Below, piece after piece: positions 13,430 to 25,170 of a DNA stretch of 64,000 nt. Where the stretch lies: contig JAQFVV010012396.1 of the NCBI GenBank assembly GCA_028023455.1, positions 3,170,156 to 3,234,155 of the forward strand, given 5' to 3'. The notes under the pieces were generated by a model. It made no database searches. It saw nothing but the letters and a program-made list of their open reading frames with translations, and was not told where the DNA came from. Every line of letters starts with the position of its first letter. Within the stretch, counting starts at the first letter, position 1. This DNA comes from Epiperipatus broadwayi (Eukaryota > Onychophora > Udeonychophora > Euonychophora > Peripatidae). The translations under genes and the position numbers were made by a program.

Positions 13430-13575
13430 TTTTTTATAGTGGCATATCTTTTCACCATCTCTATGCCACGCTTACTGTAAGCTTTAATAAGCAATAAATA
13501 AATGCCAGATGATAATGCTTATTGAATCCCTACACTGTTCTGCTCTATTCAATATTCCTTAACTAATTTTAAACT
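13430..13575 (+). repeat. Interspersed repeat family R1, copy b
   Basis: About 145 bp. Contains CACCATCTCTATGCCAC, CTTACTGTAAGCTTTAATAAG and AATGCCAGATGATAATGC, then AATCCCTAC and TCAATATTCC. It matches copies at 14160-14260 and, reversed, 22893-23035 over most of its length. Non-coding. Confidence 0.55.
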
Positions 13576-13934
13576 TATCGATTGCATCAGAAAGAAGCTT
13601 TTTCTTGGTCCAGTGCACCATGATTTTTAGTATCTAATGTGCTCTTCTTTCAGAACCTATCTTTTGCCTCTGTTATTGTATCAAGATATTAGTCTAAGCT
13701 AGAAATTACAAATTCTTTTAATGTAAGACAACTTTATTGCATAGTCATATAGATCTGGATGTTAGACAATTTTGAACATCTCAATACTGTAGCCAGGAAT
13801 TGATATAAGCCAATAAAATATCATCTAACTCCACTACATAACTTTAGCTTACATATTGCTCTTATAGCAGCATAATTTTTTATCTTTCTCTATATTTGTA
13901 AATAATAATTTATAAAGTGCATACTCATTAAATA

Positions 13935-14151
13935 AGTAATATATATTAAGGCTATAACCTTAAGACTATGCACCTAAAATGTGACAGTAGGGACCTCTAC
14001 AAATCTAAACACATGATTAATGACTTTAAAGGACAAAAGCTGACACTCTTGTCTTTTAAAGTTGTTAATCTTGTGTTTAGATTTATAGAGGTCTCTACTG
14101 TCACATTTTAGATGCATAGTCTTAAGGTTATAGCCTTAATATATATTACTT
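13935..14151. repeat. Near-perfect hairpin element (family F), about 217 bp
   Basis: Arms of about 104 bp. The left begins AGTAATATATATTAAGGC and includes GTGACAGTAGGGACCTCTAC. The right is its reverse complement, ending GCCTTAATATATATTACT. The very short loop is around GGACAAAAGCTGACACTC. This looks like a foldback MITE. The high arm identity suggests a young copy or recent arm conversion. Confidence 0.85.
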
Positions 14152-14159
14152 TCTCTATA

Positions 14160-14262
14160 TTGTAAACTTCGATAAGAAATTAAAGATGCTAGGCAATAGT
14201 CCTTATTAAATCCCTATCCTATTCTATCCTATCTGATATTCCCAGATTAGTTTTACAGGGTA
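14160..14262 (+). repeat. Interspersed repeat family R1, copy c
   Basis: Contains TGTAAACTTCGATAAG, GATGCTAGGCAATAG, TTATTAAATCCCTATCC and GATATTCCCAGATTAGTTTTA. It directly abuts the hairpin element at 13935-14151. Confidence 0.5.
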
Positions 14263-14499
14263 ATGGGGTCAAGTACTATTTTATTGTTTTAAAGAAATTT
14301 TTTGCTATATTAAAAGACAACATATAATGTACAACATTATTCATTAATAGCATGTAACATATGTAGAATTAATATAGATACACTCAATCACAAATGCTGT
14401 TGTAAGATCTTAAATATAAACTCATTGTAAATTGCAAGATTTCACTTAAGTTAATTTGTAAAAGAAAATGATAGATTAAATTTGAAGACAGTAATATCT

Positions 14500-14645
14500 T
14501 CATACTCTCAAATTAAGATAGTTCAGACTGGCCTATATAAATAAGAGTTTAGGTTAAATATAAGATGGCCACTCTTATCTTTATAAAGTTCTTATCTTGT
14601 GTTGAGGTTTGAGAGCTCCCTCTATAGTGAAAAACTACATTTCTT
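14500..14645 (-). repeat. Partial copy of family F (half-hairpin)
   Basis: On the minus strand it reads GAGGGAGCTCTCAAACCTCAA, AACTTTATAAAGATAAGAG, TGGCCATCTTAT and GAGAGTATGAAG. It resembles 29300-29440 closely and 10680-10850 more distantly. Only one arm is evident. Confidence 0.45.
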
Positions 14646-15209
14646 GGCTATTATACAAACATTTAAGCACATGTGAAAATGGTTAAAAACCTTTCTCTAT
14701 TTAAATTAAGTTTCTCATTGATTATATTATAAATATATAGTTATAGTAATACATTTATTTCATGGCTTTATTTGTCATCTAATACCATCTACTAAGATTT
14801 TTAGCTGCTTATTGGATTTGTGATTTTTAAGTCTATAAAAAAGTTTTGTATTCATTAGCAATAATTGGAAATGTAAATACTTTTAAAAATCAACCAAAAA
14901 ATATGAATATTTTTTAAAGAAAGATTTTTTTTCACACTAAAATTTATTACATTAAACTGTCTCACATAATCACTTTTAAAATATGATTACTTTTGTAACT
15001 ACTGAAACAAACTCTTAAACATGAACATGTCTGCCTGATATCTAGAAGAATATTTAAGGAAGACTGAGCTTTCACCTAGCATTACATATATAAAAAATAT
15101 ATTTTTTTATATTTTCATTTTTATATTATTTACTGTTTTTTTTATTTTTTTTATTAATATATACTTTTAGTTATCAATGCAAATTTTAAATAGAAACTCT
15201 GTTACATTT

Positions 15210-15311
<102 letters not shown>

Positions 15312-17374
15312 CTATGTTTTACTAAAGGATGCCTACAAGTAGACTGTAATCAAAAATAATTGAATAAGTTATCATTTGAAAGGTCTATAACAATCAAGAG
15401 CCAAAATTTATAGAGTCTGGTATGTCATATTATGTTTGTAACCAGAAGTGATAGAATGAAAATATGATTCATGGACTTTTTATTATCTCTAGACTGGCAT
15501 TCTACACAAATATCAAGGCTAAGAATGTGTATAATTGCTGAGATAATATAAATGTATTACTATTTATCTCTAAAAATTAATAAGTTCCAATTTCATTTGC
15601 ATATTGCTTTATCACGCTTTATTCATATAGAATAATTTTCATTATCTGACAGAGTTTTTACATTATTTATTTTTTATATTGCTTATGTATGTATTATATT
15701 ACAAAAATATTCTTGCTTCCACAGCAAAAAAAAAAAAAAAACGCATACAGTTCTCAATAAAGCACAGAACTCTCCAATTACTCATTATAAACTTTCTGCA
15801 ATAGATTTAATCACCTGTTTCTTTAAATTGATTTCAAATCTTCTGTAACATTGTATGATGTTAATGGTTTCATCTTTGCCAATATATTTGCTTTTAATTA
15901 TTACAGCATATAACCTGACATCAACATCTTTTGTAATCTTTTTAAACTAATAATTAGTATAGCTTATATTTCTAGACAATGTTATTGTTTTAATTGTGTC
16001 TTACACTTGATGATCAAACATCTCCACAAATACAATCATACAGTTTTACTTACTCTGGAACAAATTCAAATGAAGTTAAACATATATCCAAGCATTCTTA
16101 GATAATAATAAATATAGAAACTGCTGTAAATTTTATACAAGCTATCAGAAAAGTTAATTGTTATTTTTAACTTAATCCATCAAAATCTTAACATTTCTAA
16201 AGTGCATAGGTTATTGTCTTCCATTTGCAAAATTTATCAAAATCAATACAAAAGAAAACTATGTCAAATCATAATTGCCCCGTTAATAAAATTTCATCAC
16301 CCATTGATTTGTGTCAATGCAACTTTATTATAAAATCTCAAAGTAATTTATATTGCTAATTGAAAAATTTCTTAAAAACAACAACAACAACAACTTAGTA
16401 TTGAAATAACTTATTAAAATAAAACTCAATAAATTTAAAAACCTTATAACTAAGATTCTACTTCCTTTGAGTAGTGCAAAATATTGTAATCCAATTTAGT
16501 GATTTCAAATTGAATCCATCTTAATTGGGTAGAGTTGCCTATACTTAAATAGCAATCAATTTTTTAAAAAAAAACATCACCATTTTATAATCAATAAAGT
16601 CCAGCCAATTATGCTTGAAGATATAAATCACAAGATATTTTTGAGAATCATTTAAAGAGACTAAATGATAGTACAATTCCCAAACATTTATTAGCTTTCT
16701 CATTTTTTTTATTCAGAAGCCTCTCTATATGAATTTCAATTGAAGATCACTAATAAATAGAAATTCAAGTAGACTTCAAATAAGTGTCATAATCAATTGA
16801 GATATCTGTTATATACATAGCATTTTCGTATTTCTCAGCACACATTTTTATTCCTACAATTTAGTATTATCTATTTAATAAAATTCTTGTATTAAAATGA
16901 CCTATGCACAGTAACATCCTTTATACTTAAGCCTGAACAGCTACAAGTAATATGTGATACGACAAAAAATAAATCACTTGCCTTAATTTCATAAAATTTT
17001 ACAAAATGAACAGGTATCTATATTAATTATTTCCTACATATGTTTGTATTTTGCAGAAGTCAAATTAATTTGAATTTTGCTCATATAGTGTAAATTTTAT
17101 ATCACTTTTTGCATTTATTTGTATCTCATGCTGCTTGTAGTCTAAATGTAAAAAAGTTATTTCTCAATGTTTTTAATATATAATTATTTCTTTTCCACTT
17201 TTTTAAATGAATATTCTAATATTATTTGTAAGTAATGTTTACAATGAAAGAAATAAAATTTATTTCAATATAACATCAGACGATAATTTTACTTAAGGAA
17301 AGCAATCAAAAAATCTCAATTGGGAGCAGTATGAACAAAAGTAATTTTACTTCTCCATTTTTTGTGATTTATAT

Positions 17375-17462
17375 ATATATAGTTTTTATACAGATAGTCA
17401 TATGTATTAGTTATTCCGATCTATATATAGTTTTTATACAGGTAGTCATATGTATTAGTTAT
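17375..17462 (+). repeat. Direct duplication, 2 x about 42 bp
   Basis: The unit TATATATAGTTTTTATACAG + RTAGTCATATGTATTAGTTAT occurs at about 17375-17416 and 17421-17462. The copies differ at one or two bases. Confidence 0.8.
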
Positions 17463-19207
17463 ATAGGATGGAATGGATGACTAAAGGGAGCTTGAAGGTC
17501 TGGGTTCAAATCCCCTCTAATTACATCTAACTTAAAGTATATATACTATACATGTATTTAAATATTATATAATACTTATTGTAAATAATGCTTACAATAA
17601 TAAAAATCAAATGTATTTATTATAAAAACAGATTGTAATACAGCAATCAAGTGATTCCAGTTAGAATCCATTCTAAAAAAAACCCAATTTGATTTCTCCA
17701 TTTATTGCAATTTTATGGTTATAGTTTACTTTTTTATGCAAATTTTATAATACTTTCATAAATAATGTCTATAATAAAAAAATAAATTTGGAGCCATGCT
17801 TTTGTTATGAGGGGCATCTGATGCTGGTTGCAGTGTCTAAATTATAAAACTATTGTAGCCATTGCAGATAATAAAGATGATTTAAAAAAAATCATTAATC
17901 ATCTTGCTTTTTTAATCTATATAGGGACACTAATCAATGTATTAATTAACCCATTTATATTATTTGTTATCACAATTCACAATTGATCATTCACCCATTG
18001 ATGGATTTTTCACTCTTCACAAAATTTCTATTCAAAGAATAATGGATGCAAACAAACTATATAATCTTAAAATCCATTCCTCAATAGTTTCTAATGAAAG
18101 AAAAATATAATTTAATTACACCTCTTTTTAACTCTGTTTGAGAAATATTTCAATACATAAATTTTTAATGAATTAATTTAATAAATCTATTAATAAATAT
18201 CTCCCTTTTTAAATTTAAAAATTTTTATTTTTAAACTATGCTAATAAATTAAATAGACAGTTAAAAGTGTTTATGTAAAATAGAATTTCTTTTCTTTATT
18301 CATTTCTCCCAAATAACAAGAATAAAATTATTTAATGATACACTTACTGGATTGACATCTTAATATAGTATCAGATGTAAGTTTTTAATACTAATAAGAT
18401 AATTATTTAGCTACCAAAATATCAGATAAAATAATTAAAACTATTTGTTATGGATAATAGTAGAATATATCTCTACCTACTGATGGAATCACCATCCACA
18501 TAACAATATAGTAAAGAAAAAGCTTAATAAGTTTCATATTTTTTGTAAAACAAAAAAGTTTTAGTTATTTAAATTGAGTGCATCCTAACTTTATAATATC
18601 CACAAAGATCCAATATAAATCATTATTATGGAAGAGTTAAATATTGCTTCAATATCTTAAACAGAAAATCTGATGACTTCTTTAATTAGGGTGACATAAA
18701 TATTGTTTCTATTAGTAAAATTATATAATTTGTAAACAATGCTTAAACATTTAGTTGTGGATATTTGTAACAAGAGATTTCTGAAATTTTACACAATATT
18801 TTTTGCTTCACAAAATTACCTGAAGTTTCTGTTTTATGTTTAGGTTAAAGTATTCTAACTAGTTTGTTTTTGAAAAATTATTTTAGCCATAATTTGAATG
18901 ATACCTGTTTGGTATGCATAACTTTCATCATGTAGTTAAAAACTATAGCGACTTTAAACATCTAACATGTTATGTTTTTGATAGCATGATTTGATTAAAA
19001 GTGTAAAAGTGTTTAAACTTCATAATGATTTTTAGGTGTACTTCAAACATTCACATTATGTATGCTTTCATCTTTGATAATATGAAGTATAGCATTCTAA
19101 AACTATTTGGTTATAGTTGGTTTAATATTCATAAAAATAGTATAAAATATCTTGCATCAAGGGTCATTCACAATATATGAGGTCACCATGTTTATAAATG
19201 TCACTTT

Positions 19208-19382
19208 ATAAAATATAAAATGCACTAAAATGCATGAACATACAAAGCTGAAGATAAAGAAATATTAATAAAGATATATACAAATTAAATATCTGTATCT
19301 ACATATGTGGCTAAATGCTTTTAAGGGACAGGATCCTCATCAGCTTTGTGCGTTTGTGCATTTTAATGCATTTTATATTTTA
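19208..19382. repeat. Hairpin element, arms about 43 bp
   Basis: Left arm ATAAAATATAAAATGCACTA... to ...ACAAAGCTG (19208-19250). Right arm CAGCTTTGTGCG...TGCATTTTAATGCATTTTAT (19340-19382). The loop of about 90 bp contains AAGGGACAGGATCCTCAT. No ORF. Confidence 0.65.
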
Positions 19383-19729
19383 TTCTTTGGAATAATTAGC
19401 CACAAAGTTTAAACTTTTTGCTCATTTTAAATATCACCTTTGATAAAAATTGTAAACAAAACCTTTCACCTCAAACAAATTTTATCACCAGAAACTACAG
19501 TAAAATGTCATCAACATTTTGCTAGGCAGAGCTCTCCAGTAATACTTAGATAACATCATGTAATATGTAATAGTTTTATGTATTTTCGATGTAATTTGTT
19601 CGTTGGGATAGAAATAAATATAATTAACTTGTTATAGTTGCCAAACAACTCTCGCTACTTTATAAATAAATCACACATAACATATATATATATATTAAAA
19701 TATAATAAAAGTTTTGTTGTTGTTGTTGC

Positions 19730-19732
<3 letters not shown>

Positions 19733-19781
<49 letters not shown>

Positions 19782-19840
19782 TTATATGTCAAAGCGTTGA
19801 CCGGGAAACGAACCCGGGCCTGCTGCTTGGAAGGCAGTTA
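19733..19840 (-). repeat. 5'-truncated SINE with tRNA-Gly(UCC)-like body and (AAT)n tail
   Basis: On the minus strand at about 19836-19788 the sequence reads CTGCCTTCCAAGCAG, then a GGCCCGGGTTCGTTTCCCGG T-arm and TCAACGC. This is the anticodon arm (UCC), T arm and 3' acceptor strand of a tRNA-Gly. The D arm and 5' acceptor strand are absent, so it is not a functional tRNA gene. The acceptor is followed by TTTGACATATAAAATAAT and a long (AAT)n tail (19734-19780). The T(A/T)TGACAYAT linker is shared with the full SINEs at 25459 and 27515, which supports a SINE rather than a stray tRNA pseudogene. Confidence 0.7.
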
Positions 19841-20362
19841 ATTTAAAAAATAACAACAAGTAAATTGCAATAGCCATTTGTTCTTATTATTTTAAATATA
19901 TATAAAAAAAACACATTTAGCATAAATATAATTATAAAATCTTTGTGTGTTTTTTGACGGAGATTTCTTTGTTCAATTACAGTAATTATTCTCTTCAAAG
20001 TATATAAAATAGTATTAAAACCAAAATATTTTAAATGTTTAATAATTAAAAAAAAAGGCAAAAATCCTTTGAGGCTTTCATTTGACTAGATAATGAAAGC
20101 TTTCAAAGTATTTTTTATTTTTATTTTACAGAAATCAGATTATAAAGTTGCAATTATAATTTGGTTATTCTGCAATCTTCAGTGTTTTTTTTTTTTTTAT
20201 AAATTGACTAATGCAGTAGTCTCTGCACATGAATTTAAATTGGCAAGGGACCAACAAAAGAAATTTTTTTAAAGTATGTCAATTTTTTAAAACAGAATAA
20301 ATAACCCAGCAAAAATACACTGAGCACATATAAACACTAACAATATATATATCCAAAAGTAC

Positions 20363-20931
20363 GTTATAATCAGGGCCTTTCAGAGAAAATATAAGGCCCA
20401 AGGCAACTAGTATTTTATAAGCCCTTCAAAATTTAAAATAAGAATATGGGTGAGAGAGAGAGAAGAAATGAGAGTTTTACTTACAGGGCCAAAAACAGGA
20501 CTCTGGGAGCAGTTAGTTATGAGTCACTTTACTTACAGAGTCAAAATCAGGACTCTGGGAGCAGTTAGTTATGAGTCACAGATATGAAGAAGTAGATCAG
20601 ATCCAGATAGCACTTGGATAGGGTAGATTTATTCTAGCACTTTTAGTATCATAAAACACTGTTAACACAAAACTGACTGACAGGGGGCTGAGACTATTAG
20701 TTTTTCCAATCACTGAGTGCTGTAGTCACAAATCCCTAAACTGGCTTACATTTTCAATTCATGATATGCCTGCTTGAAAGGGAATTTAATTGCAAAATTA
20801 AGATCATTTTATGAGCCATGACATTGCTTTGCCTTCTTCTATATTTTTGTTTAACATATTGTGTGCCAAGTTGAGGGCCCTATGGGATAGCTGCCCTTCC
20901 TGTCCCCCCTCTGATTGGTCCAGGTTATAAT
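20363..20931 (+). mobile_element. Non-autonomous hAT-like DNA transposon with 8-bp TSD
   Basis: The element (20371-20923, 553 bp) is flanked by identical 8-bp direct repeats GTTATAAT (20363-20370 and 20924-20931), the duplication size typical of hAT transposases. Imperfect terminal inverted repeats are CAGGGCCTTTCAGAG at the left and, read inward from the right, CTGGACCAATCAGAG (11 of 15 match). It is markedly GC-richer than the flanks and encodes no protein. A 52-bp internal tandem duplication (20476-20527 and 20528-20579, containing CAGGACTCTGGGAGCAGTTA) lies near the left end. CAGGGCC-type termini are common among hAT and related MITEs. It would depend on a transposase made elsewhere. Confidence 0.85.
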
Positions 20932-21861
20932 TATTTCAGTACATCTTTTACTTTAACTCACTTCTACATATATATCACACACAATAAAAACACATCTATT
21001 TGTTATGATTATCTAATACATTTAGAAATCAATATTTGTTTAAAGCTTTCAATGGAACATATAGAAACTGACTACAATGTAAAAGTCCTATAGCATTATT
21101 TTATTGAAAACAATGAAGAAGAAAACATTACTTACAAAACACATCATATATGCTAATGAAGATTTTTCTGTTTTTTTCTGGATTGTTTTATTCTTTATCC
21201 AAGAATATGTAAATATTCATGCAAAAATAAATCAATATCTGGACGAGTATAAAGCTATAACCTACTAATTAAAAAATCCTAAGCTTTTTTATGATATTGT
21301 TACAAAGAAAATGCCAAATGTTCATTTACATTCTAATTACAGATCATAGGTAGACAGTTACATCAATAATTAAAGCCAAAGGTGGTTTGTTGCATATTTT
21401 AGATATATATCAGCTATAGTTAATTTGTAATAACATGTTGGAATATTTCTATAATCTAATCACATTATTAAATTACACACATTTTCAAATACATTTAACT
21501 ATTAATAATAAATATAAGTTTAAATTGTTTTAAAAGATTTCTAATTATAAGTTTATATAGAATACCATGTTTCAATGGTATTTTCTCCTCACTTTTTCTC
21601 CTACTGCTAGCCTGACCAATGACAATCAATCATGAGAATTGAACCAGTGATCTTTAGAATTTTAAATACTGAATATAAGATGGTTCTCTAATTAGCTAGG
21701 TTATTCTGTCAAAGACATTAGTCAGAATTGTTTTTATATATTTATCTATGAAAATTCTTCTGATTTCTCCATTTTTAAAAAACATTTCATGCATATCAAA
21801 TTTCTATTTTCTATGGTCTTTGAAAGAATAATCTAGTTTGTTAGAAAATTATCATAATTCG

Positions 21862-21945
21862 CCATAGAAACTAGTCTGGAGATATTAGATATAAGAATAG
21901 TAGATAGGAATTGATTAAATATTATCATCTGAAATCTAAAGGTCT
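21862..21945 (-). repeat. Interspersed repeat family R1, copy d
   Basis: Plus-strand text GAAACTAGTCTGGAGATATT, TAGATAGGAATTGATTAAAT and ATTATCATCTGAAATCTAA is the reverse of the copies at 13-14 kb. Confidence 0.55.
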
Positions 21946-22892
21946 CCAGTTCAATTTCCATGCTATTTTTCCACTGAATATCTCTCAAATTGTTGAATTC
22001 TATATGAATATATATGTTATTACTAACAGTTATTTAGAAATGTATATAGAAAATTTACTGTTTCTAAAATAATTTTACAATTTAGTGAGATAATAATAAT
22101 AACTAAAATTCATCATCAGAATATTCCACATAAGATACAATTACTATTGTAAAAATAAAATATATTTTAGAATGACTTTTTATATATAAATTTTTTGTCT
22201 ATACCTGTTATTTTTGACCTGTAGAGTTTAGTGGATTCTGAAGTTCAATATATATGGATTATGGCTCATGTCTAGTTTACTTCTGGTATTCAAATTCTTA
22301 AGAACTTTTGAAAAAAAAAAGATCCTATTATTTTTTCCATTGTTAATTTCACAACTATTTGTTTACTATACACCTTTTAATATCAACATATTAAAAAGTA
22401 TATAACAGTTGTTTAGCCAAATTGACGTTTTATTTTAATATTGTGATATTTTTTTTAAAAAGTAAATTTAACATAGTTTATAAATAAGCTACAAAATACA
22501 ATAAAACAAAGCAATATTAAATAGAATCTTCTAAAATCATTGTATTAAATAACAGAGATATTACACAATTATAATCTAAAATATTACATGCTCTAGCTTA
22601 CACTTTCCTTCAACTACAGATATGTTACCTACTGTATAGTTTAGATTTTATAAATGAATAGATGTCAAAAAATAGTGTTTAGTAAACATCCTACCCAATG
22701 TTGTCCTATCATATATTTGCAGATTATTTTTAATCTTATGGCTTTTATCAGAGAGGAGCTTTGAATTTTATAACAATGCATTTGGACATTTACATAAATA
22801 GAGAGGAAAATTATGATTACTTGAATAAAAGAGCAACAGATTCTAAAGTTCTAGATGCACTATTCCAAGATCCAAAGCATTTTCTGGTTGAA

Positions 22893-23035
22893 AGCTATAG
22901 AAACTAGTCTGGATACACTAGATAAAAGACTAGTAGGTAGGAATTGATTAAGTATTATTATCTGGCATCTAACAGTTACTAAAGTTTACAGTAGATGGCA
23001 TAGCTGTGGTGAAAAAAAGTCTTGTAAGCTGCAAA
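22893..23035 (-). repeat. Interspersed repeat family R1, copy e
   Basis: Plus-strand GAAACTAGTCTGGATACACT, GTAGGTAGGAATTGATTAAG, TCTGGCATCTAAC and AAAGTTTACAGTAGATGGCA, with GGTGAAAAAAAG. It matches the reverse complement of copy b over most of its length. Confidence 0.6.
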
Positions 23036-23299
23036 CATGATATTTTATTGGTTTTTTTACCTCAGTCACATGATAGCGATGTATTGTTATTAAAATACTA
23101 AAGACATTTTAATATACAAATAGTGAACTGATTTTGGATCTATAAGATTATATAGAAAAGTTAACTTAGATTGAGACTTATATGCTGTTCAATTTGACTG
23201 ATATCTTGATAGTAAAACAGAGAAATAAATGATAGTTGCCACAATCCTAAATGACCAGACATATTGTTACAGTATTCAAAGTTTCTCAGTGATGAAAGT

Positions 23300-23385
23300 C
23301 ATATGATTGAAACTATTCTGGAGATATGGGCTAAGATAAAAAAATGAGTAGCGATTTATTAAGCACTATTATCTGGAATCTATTA
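23300..23385 (-). repeat. Interspersed repeat family R1, copy f
   Basis: Plus-strand GAAACTATTCTGGAGATATG, GAGTAGCGATTTATTAAGCA and TATTATCTGGAATCTA. The most diverged of the three minus-strand copies. Confidence 0.45.
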
Positions 23386-23843
23386 GCTGCAATGAAAGAA
23401 AAAGATACAATAATGTTGTTCAAATAAGATTCAATTAAAGCCAATTGAATGTTAACAAAAAGAAATAAGAATAATAAATCTTGGTTGTATTTGTGAATTA
23501 ATTGTATGTCTAAAAGTTCTTTTGAAAATTGAAATCAGAATTTGAAAATAAAAAAAAGTATAAGTAACAGAAAGAGAATGGAAAAAACTAATGATGAGAG
23601 ATTTTAAGAAAAAAATACTAAATATATCAATTCCAGATTGGTGATAGAATGTTACCATAAATTGTTTTTCTGATTGACTGTTAGAAACAATTCTCAAAAT
23701 AGTCTACTTTTGGTCTTATTCATTAATTTCTTGGATGAATAGCACTATTTCATTAATTTTTAGCATCACATGAATTTTTTCTACTAAAGATGCAGGAATA
23801 AAAATCAATTTTGCAAATGAATGAAAAAATTTAAATGCATTCA

Positions 23844-23845
<2 letters not shown>

Positions 23846-23878
<33 letters not shown>

Positions 23879-23896
23879 TAACAACAACGACGACGT

Positions 23897-23927
<31 letters not shown>

Positions 23928-23948
23928 AATAATAATAATAATAATAAT

Positions 23949-23979
<31 letters not shown>

Positions 23980-23981
23980 TC
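23846..23981. repeat. Compound (AAT)n/(AAC)n/(ATTT)n microsatellite
   Basis: Runs of AAT, then AAC with a CGACGACGTC interruption, more AAC and AAT, then TTTATTTATTTA. Read on the minus strand, the (ATAA)n part is the tail directly following the 3' end of LINE A. Confidence 0.9.
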
Positions 23982-25170
23982 ATGAAGCAAACAATAAATG
24001 TATAATACAGTGAGATAAATTCCATACAAGAAAAATCTTGTGTGAGGAATTTAAATGTAACAACTAAAAACACTAATAAAATACAAAAAAAAAAAAGTAT
24101 AAATATAACAAAATATTAAAATCACACAGATATTGCATTTGGCAATTCAATCACAGTAATAAATAATTACATCATAACATATAATATAAACAAATAAAAA
24201 ATAAAAAAAAACTAATGCTTAGCATAATATAACCAGTGCCATAAATGCTTTTTAAAAATCAAATAAGATAGTGTTCATTAAATTCACAGAACAATCTCTT
24301 ATAAATACATATTAAATAATTTAGGACCATTATAACTAAATTGCTTCCTACTGAATGTTTTAAGAAAATTATGTAAAGCTAACTGATATTTAGTAGATAA
24401 ACGAGTATTTACTAAAAAACACTAATAAAATACAAAATATATATATATATATAACATAAAATATTAAAATTATACACAGATTACATTTGGAAATTCAATA
24501 ACAGTAGTAAATAATTACAACATAACATACAGTATAAACAAAAATAAAATAAAATAAACAAAATAAAACTAATGCTTAGTATAATATAACCAGTGCCATA
24601 AATGCTTTTTAAAAATCAAATAACTACTGCTCATTAAATTCACAGAACAATCTCTTATAAACATATTAAATAATTTAGGACCATTATAACTAAATTGCTT
24701 CCTACTAGATGTTTTAAGAAAATTAGGTAAAGCTAGCTGATATTTAGTAGATAAACGAGTATTTACAACAGAAGATTTAGTATCTAAATGAAGTTTCCTA
24801 CAATAAATATCAAGAATCACTCTATATTTATACAAATGGAAAACATCTAGTATATTAAAAGTGGCATAAATATCTTTAACAGATGTGGCATGTGATCTAC
24901 CAAAAATGATACGCATTGTATAATTCTGTAAAACAGACAATGTAGTCATTGCAAAAGTAGAACAGTTCCCCCAAACTGATATATTATAACATAATAAGCT
25001 TTGATAAGAAGAAATATATAAAGTAATCAAAGCTGACCGAGGAAAAAATTTAGATAAGTAGAAAAACATATAATTTAATTTACGTAAACGAGAACAAAGG
25101 AAGTCAATATGGTTTGACCAAGATAGTCTGGAGTCAATAAAAACACCTAGATAGCAAATATTATCAACAA
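23982..25170 (-). mobile_element. LINE A: 5'-truncated non-LTR retrotransposon with duplicated 3' end
   Basis: Minus-strand coding from about 25168 to 24569 encodes the region after the RT palm. It starts YLGVFIDSRLSWSNHI, continues LYISSYQSLLCYNISVWG and LDVFHLYKYRVILDIYC, and ends HWLYYTKH-stop. This matches the C-terminal thumb and connection region of Jockey/CR1-group LINE ORF2 proteins. The catalytic RT domain is missing, so the copy is inactive. The last part of the ORF and the 3' UTR are tandemly duplicated (24065-24411 and 24412-24768, high identity). The 3' end is followed by an (ATAA)n tail. The truncated 5' end abuts the (AAT)n tail of LINE B. Confidence 0.8.
24065..24768 (-). repeat. 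Tandem duplication of the LINE A 3' region, 2 x about 350 bp
   Basis: Both units contain CTAATGCTTAGYATAATATA, ACCAGTGCCATAAATGC, TTTAGGACCATTATAAC and GATATTTAGTAGATAAACG. The join at 24411/24412 runs from GAGTATTTAC directly into TAAAAAACACTAATAAAAT. Units differ by scattered substitutions and small indels. Only the 5' unit (24412-24768) is continuous with the coding frame. Confidence 0.9.

Larger units (their letters stand above)
20932..23840. other. AT-rich non-coding stretch
   Basis: No gene seen. Three minus-strand copies of repeat family R1 lie at about 21862-21945, 22893-23035 and 23300-23385. Around 21600-21700 the minus strand has a GGTTCAATTCTCATG-type B-box, a possible decayed tRNA-SINE, not called. 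Confidence 0.5.

Noticed and set aside
17463-17525. tRNA-like T arm (GGTCTGGGTTCAAATCCCC)
   Set aside because: Only the T-arm/B-box is visible; no anticodon arm or acceptor pairing, so neither a tRNA gene nor a secure SINE.
19788-19836. Functional tRNA-Gly gene
   Set aside because: The 5' half (acceptor strand and D arm) is missing.
19638-19841. Open frame across the (ATT)n tract and tRNA-Gly fragment
   Set aside because: A repeat and SINE shadow, not a gene.
23846-23981. CRISPR-like or coding repeat array
   Set aside because: Trinucleotide and tetranucleotide microsatellite without spacers; eukaryotic context.
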